A stretch of 64,000 nt of DNA from the NCBI RefSeq assembly GCF_028009165.1, contig NC_079246.1, positions 186,001 through 250,000 on the forward strand, written 5' to 3'. Below are positions 33,940 through 45,181 of this stretch, one piece after another; the stretch's first letter is position 1, and each line of letters opens with the position of its first letter. Source of the stretch: Akanthomyces muscarius. Its lineage: Eukaryota > Ascomycota > Sordariomycetes > Hypocreales > Cordycipitaceae. A model generated the notes under the pieces. It ran no database searches. It was given only the letters and a program-made list of their open reading frames with translations, and was not told the origin of the DNA. Both the position numbers and the translations under genes were made by a program.

Positions 33940-35503
33940 CTAGCCCATCGACTGGCTGTCTTCGCCTCCGCGGAGGGCCAGCAGCGCTCGTACGTCGTGC
34001 ACGTACTGCATGCCCTCCAGCATCGGCACTAGGTGCATCAAATCGTTATCTGTCGGATCATTGATCCAGCCCTGGATCGGAATGGCATTGTCTGACTTGT
34101 TAGCACACCGTAGTCAACCGCCAAAGAAGAGTGTACCTACCCTCGTGAAACAGATAGCTCAGCGGGCTATTATCCAGAATCATGACCTTGCTCAGGTCAG
34201 GCTCTACCGAGCTCAGGTCCTTGATGTATGCCCCTTGTCGATATGTGCAGTGTTGCCGGTAGTAGCGTGCGGAGAAATACTTGCGTTCCGACTCGAGCCA
34301 GTCAATCACCGGGTCTGCGTACTCTTGCACCGACGCCGTAAACACCACCAGGTTGTACCACTTGCACACCCGTCGCAGAAAGTCGTCGCAGTACGGCCGC
34401 TTGTTGACCCAGTACAGAATCGGGTGCTGCGCCATACCCGCGTTGCCGCCGCCGCCAAGTCCCAGAGAGGCCGTGTTAAGGCGCACCTCGACCATGTGGC
34501 CGCTGTTGAGACGGCCACCCTTGGACATGCTATGGATCAACGTCTCATCCAGATCCAGGATCAGCGTCTTTTGCTGCTTGCGGGAGGGCTCAAAGTTGAT
34601 GTACGAGGGTTGTCGGCGGGGGATCAGCGGTCGTGGCGGCGCGGGCGCCTTGGGGTATCTGGTCAAGGCGGCGTGGGGAGACGTAGGAGACTTGAGTTGG
34701 GCAGACAGCTCTTGGCCATACTCGCTGGGTTTGGTGCGCGGTGCTGCAGACTGCGTCTTACGGTGCTGCTTGCGTTGGCGTGTGTCGTCGTCGTTGTTGA
34801 GCTTGATTCGTATCGACCGGCGCGACGGCCCGCCTTCCTCGGAGGGCTGCAACGACTTGGATCGGTTGTGGCGGCTGCTGGAGGACGGGGTTTGAGAATG
34901 ATCAGAATCGGATTCGGAGGACATGGAAGAGGAGGTGCCTGGTCGTATGTTGGCGGGAGGTGCCAGCTTCTTGTTGTTATGGCGAGAAGAGGAAGAGTAC
35001 GAGTCGGACGAGTCGGCAGCGCCATCAGCCTGGCTACTGCCATAGGCTGCTTTCCGTCGCGAGTTGGGATAGACCCCGAACAGCTTCTTAAGTTGTGTCA
35101 TGGGAGCAAATATACCCTCGTCGTCGTAAAAGCAGGCAATCAGATAGACACCGGGAGATGCGAGGGTGGAAAGAAACCAGCGGATAGAGTTGATGACGCT
35201 CGATACCATGCGCCGAGGAAACCATTGGCCACGCGACGTGTGCCACGCCTCGGATGATTCCTTGCCTTCCGACAAGAGCGGCGTCTGCTCTGTTTGGCCA
35301 GACTTTTCGTTTTGGACTCCTTCGTAGGTATCGGGAAAGGGCTCGGGGTCCTTGCCCTCGGTACGATCCCCATCCTCGGTATCTTGGAGCTTCTCGTCGA
35401 TTCCAGGAAGTTCAAGTCCAATGGAGCTGAGGCTGTTGGATCGGGACGGGGAGGCGCTGGATGCCGGCGACACGCGCGAGGTGATCATGTTGAGCGAGTT
35501 CAT
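33940..35503 (-). CDS. NEM1: Nuclear envelope phosphatase catalytic subunit Nem1
   Basis: Nem1 with Spo7 dephosphorylates the lipin Pah1 at the ER/nuclear envelope, controlling phospholipid versus triglyceride synthesis and nuclear shape. Two exons: 35503-34141 and 34091-33940, 504 residues. The N-terminal half is disordered with a hydrophobic segment (WFLSTLASPGVYLIACFY) as membrane anchor, then a Ser-rich linker. The C-terminal FCP1/SCP-type HAD phosphatase has the DxDx(T/V) motif in LILDLDETLIHS, then YCDDFLRRVCKWYNLVVFTA and KVMILDNSPLSYLFHEG. The 49-bp intron has a GTAGGT donor and a GCTAACA branch point, and the second exon starts DNAIPIQGWINDPTDNDL. It is divergent from PRP2. Confidence 0.93.
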
Positions 35504-36879
35504 GGTGGCTTAGGGGCGACCAGCCATGGGCCGACGGAACGGGGACAAAATGTGCAGTTGTGGCCGGGCGTCGCGCGGGGGGTGAGGGCTATGATTCTTT
35601 TCTTCTAAATGGCTTGCGATACGGTTGTAGACGTTACGGGTTGTGCTGAGAAGCAGGCGACGGTATGATGGCGATCTGGCGTGTCGCGGAGGCGCGGATG
35701 CCTCTGGACCGGGTAATGCCGATGACGCCCGCCTAGGAGATGATTTTGCCGCCCTGTTGTGGTCGCGCAGTCGAGCCAATTCAACAGGTCGGAGGATCAG
35801 GGATGAGTTATCAGAGGCGGGAGCGTAGTGGGAGATGGATATGCATGCGCGACGAATGGAGAATGCTCGCTGGGATGCTGGGAGAGAGAGTGCAGGTGGT
35901 GATGCGAGGGAGCTGGTTTTGGTCTGGTTGAGGTTTTGAGGGGGAGCCGTCAGCGTTGGGAATGTCGGGGCCTCGTCAAGTCTGGCGCACTGCACTGGTG
36001 CTGTTGGATTTTGGGGCCGCCCGGACGCTTGCCTGGATTGGGGCAGGCGTGCTGGAACGTTGGCGTTTCAGTGGCTTCCGTGACATTACAGTGGGATGAC
36101 GGGCAGTTTGCACTGGACTTACAGGGCAATTCCGCTGCAAGGGCGACTGCATGAGTTGCCTCGGAATTGATTCAGCGGGCTTCCATTATCACTGCGACCC
36201 CGTTCCTGGTGCGATAGCTTCAACACCGTACCTACCTAGGTAAGGTGCCAAGGTACTAACTTTACAGCGTCCATGGGTAGTAAGGTAGAATTCGGGTGAG
36301 CTGCGCCAAAGTCAGCTTCAGGAACTGGGCATCGCCTTGCGTGTATTTTTTGCAATGGCGGCTGGGCTGTTAGTCGTTCTTTTCTCACCGTTTCTTTTTC
36401 TCTTATAAATATCTTGTCACTCCTGCCTGGCCGAAGTCTAGATAGGCACTCTGATGGGGCAGCATACTGCTAACCTGCAGCATATCTCACAATATATCGT
36501 GTCTAATGCCGTGGAAATTGGTCAGGTCCTCACTTGACCAAATGTCCAAGAACATTCCGAGGAGCTTCAAATTCCCTTCCCACAAACTCATTCAGCTTTG
36601 AGCTCCCATTGCATTTATCGACTTAATCAAACTGCCAATGATGCTTCGCCCTCTGCAGATCTTTGTCGGCCGGCAGTGGGGCCTTGGCCGAAGGCTGGAC
36701 CACTGTAGGCGGCAGCTCAGCCGCCATACACTTTTTTCGACCATTGAGCATTTCGCCAGTCGTCCTTCATCTCCTTCTCAACGACCACCAACCAATTCGG
36801 TCAGCTCTTGTGCTGTATTCTCGCAGACGCGTACCTCGACCGCGCATCAACAGAGCCTCGCTGGCAGCATTCGGCCGCT
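35504..36879. promoter_or_regulatory. Divergent intergenic region NEM1 / PRP2
   Basis: About 1.4 kb holds both promoters. The frame of PRP2 is open upstream to 36808. Near 36233 there is a CCTACCTAGGTAAGG-type element followed by AAGGTAC, a kind of short motif that recurs in intergenic DNA of related fungi. No gene is supported. Confidence 0.45.
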
Positions 36880-39800
36880 ATGAGCTCCCAAAAATATGCC
36901 TTCCTCCCCATGGATGATGGCGAAGTCGGCCCCCAAAAAGTAACCAGAGAAAGGAAGCATCGCAGCCACCGCAAAGACCGCGAGCGCGACCACGATCGAC
37001 ACAGAGACCGCGACGAAAAATCCTCCAAGTCCTCCAGACATCGCCATCGCAGCCGCTCCAGATCCCCCCGCCACTCCCACAACGACCGACCCAAGTCCTA
37101 CCGCAGGCGCGACGATGAGGTCGCCTTCGACGACCGCTGGGCCGACGAGGAGCCTCCCTCAGACGGCCCCGAGCCAGGCGAAGGGGAACTCGAGTTAGAG
37201 GAATCTGCCAGCAAGCGGGTCAAGCTGGAACCTCAAGAGCCTGCAGATGAGGACCTATCCGACGGCGCTAGAGAAGAGCGTGATCGTCGACGCGACCAAG
37301 AGGAACGAGAAGCATTTTCGAAGCGCCTAAAACAAAAGGATGACTCGCGCTCCAAAAAGGGACACCAGGATGGCGAAGCCACAGCCCGGAGGCGGCTTGG
37401 TGACGACGCTGCCGCCAGAGACGCTGCTCTCCCCGACCTGCGAGAACGGTCGCGACAGGAATACCTCAAGAAGCGAGAGGCAGAACGCTTAGCGCTGCTG
37501 CGCAAGCAAGTCGCCGAAGAAACAGCTGAACTCCAGAGCGGCATGCGACTTTCCGACAGGGAACGAGCTGACTTTGCTAAGAATAGAGAGATTCTGCGCC
37601 TGGCCGAAGAACGTCTCAAAATTGACGACCACCGCGATGGCTACGTTATGCCAGAAGACTACCTGACAGAAAAAGGCAAGATGGATAGAAAGAAAAAGGA
37701 GGCGGCACTGTACAAACGCTACGTGGAAAAGGACGAGTACGGTCAGGAAAAGTTCGTCACTGAGCACGAGGAATGGGAACGGGAGCAGACGCTCAAGGCC
37801 AAGGCGCAAATCTATCGACCGGAGCTGGAGAATACAGAATACGACTATGTCATGGATGACAGTCAATACATCAACTGGAGCCTCGACTCTCGCATGCCCA
37901 GCGAACGGAATAATATGACGGCCGAACAGCGCTTCATGGAGCAGCAGCTCGACGCAGCGGAGAAGAAGGCCCTGACGATTCAAGAAACGCGAAAGAGTCT
38001 GCCGATCTACCAATACAGAGACGAATTTATAGCTGCCCTCGAGCAGTACCAAGTTCTCGTTATTGTCGGCGAAACCGGTAGTGGTAAAACAACACAGCTG
38101 CCCCAGTATCTCCACGAGGCCGGCTATACCAAGGGTGGCCTCAAGGTTGGCTGTACACAACCTCGTCGAGTCGCAGCCATGAGTGTCGCTACTCGTGTCG
38201 CTGAAGAAGTAGGCGTCAAGGTCGGCAACGAAGTGGGCTACTCTGTCCGTTTCGAAGACTCCACCAGCGACAAGACCGTTCTCAAGTACATGACCGATGG
38301 TATGCTGTTGCGAGAATTTATGACCGAACCTGATTTGGCCGGGTATTCTGCACTCATGATTGACGAGGCACACGAGCGTACCGTTCATACCGATATCCTA
38401 CTGGCCCTCCTCAAGGACCTGTCCCGCGAGCGCAGAGACTTAAAGCTTCTCATTTCTTCAGCTACCATGAACGCCGAAAAGTTTGCCTCCTACTTTGATG
38501 ACTGTCCCATCTTCAACATTCCCGGCCGTCGCTACCCCGTCGACATTTACTACACTCCCGCTCCCGAGGCCAATTACCTCGCGGCGGCCATCACTACCGT
38601 CTTCCAAATTCATACCACTCAGGACAAGGGTGACATTCTCATCTTCTTGACTGGTCAGGACGAGATCGAGGCGGCGGAGCAAGAAATCGCCGAAACTGCC
38701 AAGAAGCTCGGGAGTCGTATCAAAGAGCTCGTCATCTGTCCCATCTACGCCAACCTGCCCTCGGAGCTGCAGACGAAAATCTTCGAGCCAACCCCAGCAG
38801 GCGCGCGCAAAGTCGTCCTCGCGACCAACATTGCTGAGACCAGTTTGACGATTGACGGCATCGTCTACGTGATTGACCCCGGCTACGTCAAGGAAAACAT
38901 TTACAACCCCGCCACGGGCATGTCCAATCTCATCGTGGTGCCCTGCTCGCGCGCCTCCGCCAACCAGCGCAGCGGTCGTGCCGGACGTGTCGGCCCCGGC
39001 AAGTGCTTCCGGCTGTACACGAAATTCGCTTACATGAACGAGATGGACGAGTCGACAACGCCCGAGATTCAGCGCACCAACCTCAATGGTGTGGTGCTGC
39101 AGCTCAAGTCACTTGGCATCAATGAGCTGCTGGATTTCGAGTTTATGGACCCCCCGCCCACTGAAGCCCTCATCGGTGCCCTCAACCAGCTATTTGCCTT
39201 GCAGGGCCTCAACCACAAGGGCGAGCTGACCAAGCTTGGCCGGCAAATGGCCGAGTTCCCCACGGACCCGATGCTGGCCAAAGCCGTCATTGCCGCCGAC
39301 AAGGAGGGCTGCGTCGACGAGGTTCTCTCCATCGTCTCCATGCTCGGCGAGGCGTCGGCCCTCTTCTTCCGCCCCAAGGACAAGAAGATTCACGCCGACA
39401 GCGCGCGCAACCGCTTCACCGTCAAGGACGGCGGCGACCACCTCACCCTCCTCAACGTTTGGAACCAGTGGGTCGACAGTGACTTCTCGCCAATCTGGTC
39501 AAAGGAGAACTTTCTGCAGCAGCGCTCGCTGACTCGCGCGCGCGACGTCCGCGACCAGCTGGCCAAGCTGTGCGAGCGCGTCGAGGTGGCCCCGTCCACG
39601 TGCGGAGCGAGTAACTTACGCCCAATCAAGCGCGCCATCACTGCAGGCTTTTTCCCCAACGCGGCGCGGCTGCAGCGCAGCGGCGACAGCTATCGCACGG
39701 TTAAGAGCAACGCGACGGTGTGGGTGCATCCGAGCAGCGTGCTCATGGCGGTCGATCCCCCAGAGAGGATGGTCGTGTACTTTGAGCTCGTCCAGACGAC

Positions 39801-39924
39801 AAAGGAGTACATGCGCAGCGTGATGCCAATCGAGGCCAAGTGGCTGGCGGAACTGGCGCCGCATTTCCATAAAAAGAAGGATGTTGAGGAGCTAGAGGAG
39901 AAGAAGATGCCCAAGCAGCGGTAG
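36880..39924 (+). CDS. DEAH-box spliceosomal RNA helicase Prp2/DHX16 (S. pombe Cdc28 type)
   Basis: This nuclear ATPase remodels the activated spliceosome just before the first catalytic step. From the ATG at 36880 (MSSQKYAFLPMDDGE) the protein is 1014 residues and intronless. The N-terminus is rich in Arg/Ser/Asp/His, typical of splicing factors. Helicase motifs: I GETGSGKTTQLPQYL (about 397), Ia TQPRRVAAMSVATRVAEE, II DEAH (495-498), III SATM, IV/V VLATNIAETSLTIDG, VI QRSGRAGRVGPG. The HA2/OB part ends in HFHKKKDVEELEEKKMPKQR, the Prp2/DHX16 hallmark that separates it from Prp16, Prp22 and Prp43. An alternative start at 36808 adds 24 residues without obvious conservation. No symbol is given because fungal naming differs. 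Confidence 0.93.
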   Translation: MSSQKYAFLPMDDGEVGPQKVTRERKHRSHRKDRERDHDRHRDRDEKSSKSSRHRHRSRSRSPRHSHNDRPKSYRRRDDEVAFDDRWADEEPPSDGPEPGEGELELEESASKRVKLEPQEPADEDLSDGAREERDRRRDQEEREAFSKRLKQKDDSRSKKGHQDGEATARRRLGDDAAARDAALPDLRERSRQEYLKKREAERLALLRKQVAEETAELQSGMRLSDRERADFAKNREILRLAEERLKIDDHRDGYVMPEDYLTEKGKMDRKKKEAALYKRYVEKDEYGQEKFVTEHEEWEREQTLKAKAQIYRPELENTEYDYVMDDSQYINWSLDSRMPSERNNMTAEQRFMEQQLDAAEKKALTIQETRKSLPIYQYRDEFIAALEQYQVLVIVGETGSGKTTQLPQYLHEAGYTKGGLKVGCTQPRRVAAMSVATRVAEEVGVKVGNEVGYSVRFEDSTSDKTVLKYMTDGMLLREFMTEPDLAGYSALMIDEAHERTVHTDILLALLKDLSRERRDLKLLISSATMNAEKFASYFDDCPIFNIPGRRYPVDIYYTPAPEANYLAAAITTVFQIHTTQDKGDILIFLTGQDEIEAAEQEIAETAKKLGSRIKELVICPIYANLPSELQTKIFEPTPAGARKVVLATNIAETSLTIDGIVYVIDPGYVKENIYNPATGMSNLIVVPCSRASANQRSGRAGRVGPGKCFRLYTKFAYMNEMDESTTPEIQRTNLNGVVLQLKSLGINELLDFEFMDPPPTEALIGALNQLFALQGLNHKGELTKLGRQMAEFPTDPMLAKAVIAADKEGCVDEVLSIVSMLGEASALFFRPKDKKIHADSARNRFTVKDGGDHLTLLNVWNQWVDSDFSPIWSKENFLQQRSLTRARDVRDQLAKLCERVEVAPSTCGASNLRPIKRAITAGFFPNAARLQRSGDSYRTVKSNATVWVHPSSVLMAVDPPERMVVYFELVQTTKEYMRSVMPIEAKWLAELAPHFHKKKDVEELEEKKMPKQR

Positions 39925-39948
39925 ACGCGTTGCCAACAATATACCCCT

Positions 39949-39965
39949 ATATATATATATATATA
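39949..39965. repeat. TA dinucleotide microsatellite
   Basis: A short uninterrupted TA run lies in the 86-bp gap between the converging PRP2 and 2EXR genes. It may form part of the shared polyadenylation region. Confidence 0.8.
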
Positions 39966-40010
39966 CACAACTGAATATCGCCTCTCTCGCTGTGTGTAAC
40001 CACAACACTG

Positions 40011-41009
40011 CTAATTCGGAAACGAGGTTACGTCTTCATCATACGACGCACTCTCTCTTAACAGCCAGCATCCCTTCAGATCCAGCTTTGGCCAGTCCTT
40101 CTTGGCCATCGCCTCTATAGATCGCCACTCTGCCTCGTCCTGCCCTGGCGCGTACGCCTGCCAATCACTTTCCTGTTCCCTCTGCTCCTTGCGCTCCCCG
40201 TCTTCCTCCTTCTCTCTATCCAACGCCTCTTCAATCACACGTTTCATTTCCCCCCAGGGCACCAGGTAGCTCTTTCGCCCATCCAGCAGCAGCTCCGTCA
40301 GCGCCACTCTCTCCAGATTCCGCCTCCGTCCTCGAGCCCTCGCCTGCGGTACCTTGTCCATGACCAACGCATCGCCCCACGGCACCTTGGTCTCCTCCGG
40401 CAGCGTCACCAGCCCCGGGGCAAACAGCTGCGCGCCGTACGGCTCCCGGCCCCATGTCAACCCGCCCGGGTGCCTCACCATGGGCAGCACGTACGTGACG
40501 CTTTGCAGCGCTGGCATACGCACGCGCAGCGGCGCAAGTGCCGCCCGCCACACGCTGCCAAAGTCCTCGCCTGGACGGAGCCGCGGAGTGCGCGCAAACA
40601 GCGCGCGCCACTCGAGCCCGACGTGCTGGATGGTTGCCCAGCGGTCGTTGGCGGATGACGAGGCCTGTAGCCGGTGGAAGTGGCGACGGTGGCTGCGGTC
40701 GAAATACAGCATGTCGATGGCGGGCAGGAAGAAGGCGCCGTGAGCGCCATCGAGGAATGCGCCATGGCGCAAAATGGCCGTGCGTAACATATGGCACACG
40801 GATAGCACGGCAGGTGGCGGGTGTCGAATGTAGAAAGTGAAACTGCTCTTGGTGGCGTCGGAGACGTGAAAGATGCGCTGCGACGGGAGGGCGGCTTCCA
40901 GCACAAGGAGCTGTATCTCGGGCAGGAGACGGTCAAATGGGAACGATATTTCCTCATTGGGTACTGATTCTGCCATGGTCATCGGGTATGACTGTACAAC
41001 TTTGCACAT
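40011..41009 (-). CDS. 2EXR-domain protein of unknown function
   Basis: A 332-residue intronless protein starting at the ATG at 41009; in-frame ATGs at 40982 and 40976 (MTMAESVPNEE) could also serve. The N-terminal half matches the fungal 2EXR pattern: FPFDRLLPEIQLLVLEAALP, then PPPAVLSVCHMLRTAILRHG, and YFDRSHRRHFHRL. The family is large in filamentous fungi and has no defined role. The C-terminal part is charged (EEALDREKEEDGERKEQREQ) and ends DEDVTSFPN. It converges on PRP2 with only 86 bp between stops. The family assignment is by pattern and moderately sure. Confidence 0.7.
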   Translation of the reverse strand: MCKVVQSYPMTMAESVPNEEISFPFDRLLPEIQLLVLEAALPSQRIFHVSDATKSSFTFYIRHPPPAVLSVCHMLRTAILRHGAFLDGAHGAFFLPAIDMLYFDRSHRRHFHRLQASSSANDRWATIQHVGLEWRALFARTPRLRPGEDFGSVWRAALAPLRVRMPALQSVTYVLPMVRHPGGLTWGREPYGAQLFAPGLVTLPEETKVPWGDALVMDKVPQARARGRRRNLERVALTELLLDGRKSYLVPWGEMKRVIEEALDREKEEDGERKEQREQESDWQAYAPGQDEAEWRSIEAMAKKDWPKLDLKGCWLLRESASYDEDVTSFPN

Positions 41010-41718
41010 AGTCAGTCGGGTCGAAGATGTGGTTTATGTAGGACAGCAGTGGCGGAGCGGCTAGCTTGTAAGTGGCAGGATCGCGATGGAGGCTGAGCAA
41101 AGGCATACTTTCAGGAGACGACATCTAGGCTACCGTTTTTACAGCATTATCTAGTATGCCTAATTCTTAAACCTGTATAGAAATCAGGAGTGCATGAGGT
41201 CTCCATCAAGTGAGATGGCTGCGCTTAGCCGTTAGGCACCGGAATTCGCCAGGCAGCCGCAAAACATGGATGGGTTGCGTATTTAACACAAAGCGCTAGC
41301 TGTTGCATTATGGGGTCGGTTTTTATAGAAAATATGTCGAAAGCCAGCACTTTGTTTTTGATCTTGAATAATGCGGCTTTGTAGTCGTACTGAAAGTAAG
41401 CGCCAAACATTTCGAGCCGCTCACTGCCCCGCCCCGTACGCTGCGATAGCAAACATCCGTAACTCCAGTGAATGGGTTTGAGACTTCCCTCAAAGCTACA
41501 AGGAAGGCAAAGCGAATCACTGTCACAAAGGACTTGTCCTCTCCTTCTTTGTGCGACGCAGTAGAGTTACCTAATGATGCCTCCGCCTATAAATATGTGG
41601 TCGACCCGCCTCCTCCACGTCAGCAACTTCATACCCAACTTCATCGATTCAGCTTGACTCAGTCACCGCGTTTGGTAAAAATCTCACAAATATACATCAA
41701 AAGAACACGTCTTCCGCC
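41010..41718. other. Divergent intergenic region 2EXR / Nudix gene
   Basis: About 0.7 kb holds the promoters of both flanking genes. Short minus-strand frames at 41225-41526 are not convincing. Confidence 0.5.
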
Positions 41719-42333
41719 ATGGCGCACAGCTCGCAACACTCTGTATTTCACCACGCAAAACTGGCAGAGTTTGCCGTTTCCAAAAAGTCCTACCTGGAGG
41801 CTCATCCAGATGCGCCTTTTGGCTACATCGCGGCGAGCGTCCTCGTCGTGGACCTACCGCCTCGCTCCAAGCCTCGAATTCTACTACTGCAGCGCGCCGC
41901 GGACGACGACGACCCCAACTTGTGGGAGCCGCCGGGCGGCGCGTGCGAGGACGACGACCACAGCATCCTGTACGGCGCGGCCCGCGAGCTCCGGGAGGAG
42001 ACGGGCCTCGAGGCCGCCTGCTTCATGGCGCAGGCGGGAGAGCCCCATTTCTACACGCTCGACGACGGCAAGAAGGTTTGCCAGTTCAACTTTCTCGCAA
42101 TCCCGGAGCTGGACAAGACGATCTCGCTGGACCGAGAGGAGCACCAGCGCTTCGTGTGGGCCACGAGAGAACAGGTAGAGAGGGGTAGGGTGGAGGAACA
42201 GGGGATCGACTTGAAGTTTACACGGAAGGAGGTTTTGCGTACTATTCTTTCGGGGTTTGATTGGCTTTTGGAGAATACCGCACCGATAAAGATGGAAGAA
42301 GGAAAACTCATGACGGGAAAACAGCTGATGTGA
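41719..42333 (+). CDS. Nudix-like hydrolase
   Basis: A 204-residue intronless protein with the Nudix fold pattern: an N-terminal strand region (FGYIAASVLVVDLPPRSKPR), NLWEPPGGACEDDDHSILYG, then AARELREETGLEA, and later CQFNFLAIPELDKTISLD. Nudix enzymes cleave nucleoside diphosphates linked to another moiety, using Glu residues of the box GX5EX7REUXEEXGU with Mg2+. Here REXXEETG is intact, but the spacing from the GG to the RE pair is one residue longer than the consensus and Asp stands where the first Glu is expected. The enzyme may still be active. Substrate is not predictable. It converges on the HET gene. Confidence 0.8.
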   Translation: MAHSSQHSVFHHAKLAEFAVSKKSYLEAHPDAPFGYIAASVLVVDLPPRSKPRILLLQRAADDDDPNLWEPPGGACEDDDHSILYGAARELREETGLEAACFMAQAGEPHFYTLDDGKKVCQFNFLAIPELDKTISLDREEHQRFVWATREQVERGRVEEQGIDLKFTRKEVLRTILSGFDWLLENTAPIKMEEGKLMTGKQLM

Positions 42334-42542
42334 CTGTGGCGCCGCCAAGGGGTGCTCACGAGTACTATTTTCTTGTTAGCACGTCTTCACAGCCTTTTTC
42401 TCTAGACTTTTCTTTTCACTCGTCTTTTTTATTGCTAGTGGGAAGGGCAACGAACTTGTCTTTGGGTATGTTTTTCGGACTTTGTAGACACTCATGTGTA
42501 TTCAGAACTTGCGATCGGGTGTTAACAAACAGTCTCTCCCGA

Positions 42543-44899
42543 CTAGATAATATCAAAGGACGCTTCGCGCAACTCGTTCTGCTTCAGCTTCTCCATCGCC
42601 TCTCCTTTCATAAGCCCGTGGACGTAGCATTCCCCAACAAGTTGGTATCGCGAGCCCACAGGCCGCAGGCAGAACGGCACCTTGCAGCCCAGCAAGACGC
42701 ACACCACATCTCCAGCCTGGATCGCCGCCGGGCCGAGCACATAATATCCAGTCCTAGTCCGTGCGAAGATGCGACCGTCGGAGGCAGATGTTGCCCATCG
42801 ACTCCAGTTATCAGAGTCTGCTTCAGGCCCTAGATCCCCAGCTGCGCTCAACACATCTTTCGACACGTTGGAGTGGCTTGTGCCGAGGGTATCCACGATG
42901 TGTCTGATTGCTTTCCGAAGCCACACTTTCTCAGGAATTTCGTGATACGGAACCGACTTGTGCCCTGCGGCTTGTACGCAGCCATTGGTGAGGGTCTGCA
43001 TAAATGCGAACAAGGCGGTTTGGCCATTTCGATATGTATCTCTGAGATTGAAGCTCGTCTTCTGGCAAATGTCATTCCACAGCTTCTCAATCATTGTTGG
43101 CACCCCAACAGGCGTCTTCCCGCTGTACAAATCATCTTCTACCAATCGTCGAGAGCAGGCTTCGATGGTATCCATCTCCATGCCGCAGATGCGAAGCATG
43201 ACGTCTGGTCGCTGAAGAATCTCGACTTTGGCAATCGAATCGGCGTGCGCACGGTGTGAGCAGATTGGTTCTGCCAGGATGATGCCTTGAGACTGTCTCC
43301 AGTCGGGCACCCACGATGGTAGTTTGCCTTCATTTGTGAGAAGCAGTTGCGTGTTATCGTCTGTCCGAGCCTGATTGAGTGGTATAACAGAGTCGCCGTG
43401 CTGCACTGATGCCAGTAGGATGCAAGTCGAATTTGGTCTTTGGCGCAAGATTTCGACGGCAACATCGATGTATGTCTCTCTGACTGTCTTGGTATAGTCG
43501 GCCGCGATGGACAACGGCTGACAGCCAAGCGGATGATGCGACTGCAAAGAAAAGTGGCCGAGGAAAGCAAACACACGATCTCTATCATCGCTGAATCTGA
43601 GATGGCGCGATCTTTGAAGCTCGTACACAAAATTGAATCGGTTCACGTGATGCGTCTTCTCGTCCGGCTCTATGAAACGACGATACAAGAATGAAATGTC
43701 GGACGTGCTGATACCCAGTACACTGCGGAGATGATGGTAGCCTTTGAGACGCTCGCACACGCTGGCCAGCGTGTCCCAGTCAAGCTTGGCGTTTCCCCAG
43801 TGCAATGTCGCCGGGGCTTTTGTTCCGATTTCCTGTACAATCCAACCACGCGTGAACTGCAGATACCTCGTTAGTGTCCAGATCGAATTGTTCTTTCTTC
43901 ACTTTCGCGGCCTACCCATGTGCATTTCGTCAAGGCTTGTAGAGACTTTTGGTTCGCAATGATATACGAGGCCAAGTCTGTTTTCTGTCGGTCGGAGCCT
44001 CGGCCATCTGCCGGAGGCTCCTCCAGAATCTTGTCAAGCTTGCGGACAGTATCAAAAGCCGAAGCGGCCTCGTTCTCGGTATCCGATCCAAGCCAGACCA
44101 GAACATGGGTCGAGTTTCGATAGATTTGGTCCATGAACTGCACCTGCTTGCTTCTTTCCTCCAGGTCATCCTGGTTGATGCAACATTGATCGGTCCAAAT
44201 TCGACGAGGTCGGTCTGGTCGTCGTAGTTGATGCAGAGCGGCCACAATAGATCCACCTCGGAGGGCAAGCAGTGCATCTTCATTGCCTCTGCCACGAATC
44301 ACCATCGTACCGGCATGCTTTGGTGGACCCGAATCGGCCCAAACATAGGACATCGTCTCGTATGGTACCGCAGACTGGATTGGAACGACCTCTATTGTGC
44401 CGACCAGTTGATCACTTTGCTTCCCGGGATGCAATATGAGTATTCGAATAGTCCCATTGTTTTCAAGAGGTTGGTACTGGTACTGCTTGCTTGAAGTAGA
44501 AGCCACTGCATTTTGTTCATTGTCAGGCATCTGGCTTTTCTGAGGAACCTCAAGGTCATGCGTGTGTTGCTCAAACGTCCTAAGTATACCTGGAGCAGAA
44601 ACCCGAATCTTTTTTCCTCTCCTGTAAAAAGCTTTCAATCGTCGTCTTGCGATCTTTTTATGTAGTTGTTTCATCTTATTGATGTCGCGGACAGCGGCTC
44701 GCGTTTTTGGGTTCATTTCGGCGACATGAACATCGAGGCTTCCGCTGAGCGAGGAAAAGGTAATATTCTGGCCGCAGCAGGGACAATTAATCCCCGAGAG
44801 TTTTCGAGTCTTGGTGACCTTGAGGGACTGTGAAGCCATGGTTTTCGAAGAAGACTCGGCAGCCCCCCAAGACGGCCGTTGATGGCTGCTAGCAAGCAT
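42543..44899 (-). CDS. HET-domain protein with N-terminal cysteine motif
   Basis: HET domains, distantly related to TIR domains, trigger cell death in fungal heterokaryon incompatibility. Two exons: 44899-43916 and 43856-42543, 765 residues; an in-frame ATG at 44839 (MASQSLKVTK) would give 745. The intron is 59 bp (GTAGGC...CTGCAG). The N-terminus has a zinc-finger-like segment CPCCGQ with H18 residues further on, then a basic helix. The HET core runs from PYETMSYVWADSG through IWTDQCCINQDDLEERSKQV, MDQIYRNSTHVLVWLGSD and WFTRGWIVQEI. The C-terminal half matches the usual HET tail (RHLRFSDDRDRVFAFLGHFS, FCLRPVGSRYQLVGECYVHG). The gene is intact and lies head to head with the RelA/SpoT-ankyrin gene. 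Confidence 0.88.
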
Positions 44900-45181
44900 T
44901 GCTCCTAGTAACGAACAGAGATTACTGCGACTTGGGTGCCTTTTCCAAAAGCTTGTTCATTGTGAATACCAAGGTACTATCTTTTTATATAAAGATCCGA
45001 GGGTCGATGGTGCGCATGATTCTGCCTTGCCGCTCGCTGACCGGGCGGCAAGGTGTGTGCCTACCTAGCGTGGCATGTGTAGAAAAGCAGTGCGCTTTGC
45101 GCCCCGTGACAGAACTCTTGCCACCCCTGATGCATGCATGGTAATTAATTGAAGCTGGGCGTGGATCAAAAGCGGGAAATT

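Noticed and set aside
33463..34032. Plus-strand ORF of 189 codons
   Set aside because: It covers intergenic sequence plus the antisense of the last NEM1 exon and has a low-complexity Ser/Gln/Lys composition.
34010..35257. Long plus-strand ORF (415 codons) opposite NEM1
   Set aside because: It is the antisense of a conserved gene with clear motifs; its Arg/Val/Leu-rich composition is what GC-rich third positions produce on the other strand.
37489..38388. Minus-strand ORF (299 codons) opposite PRP2
   Set aside because: It lies wholly inside the helicase coding region and has no domain pattern of its own.
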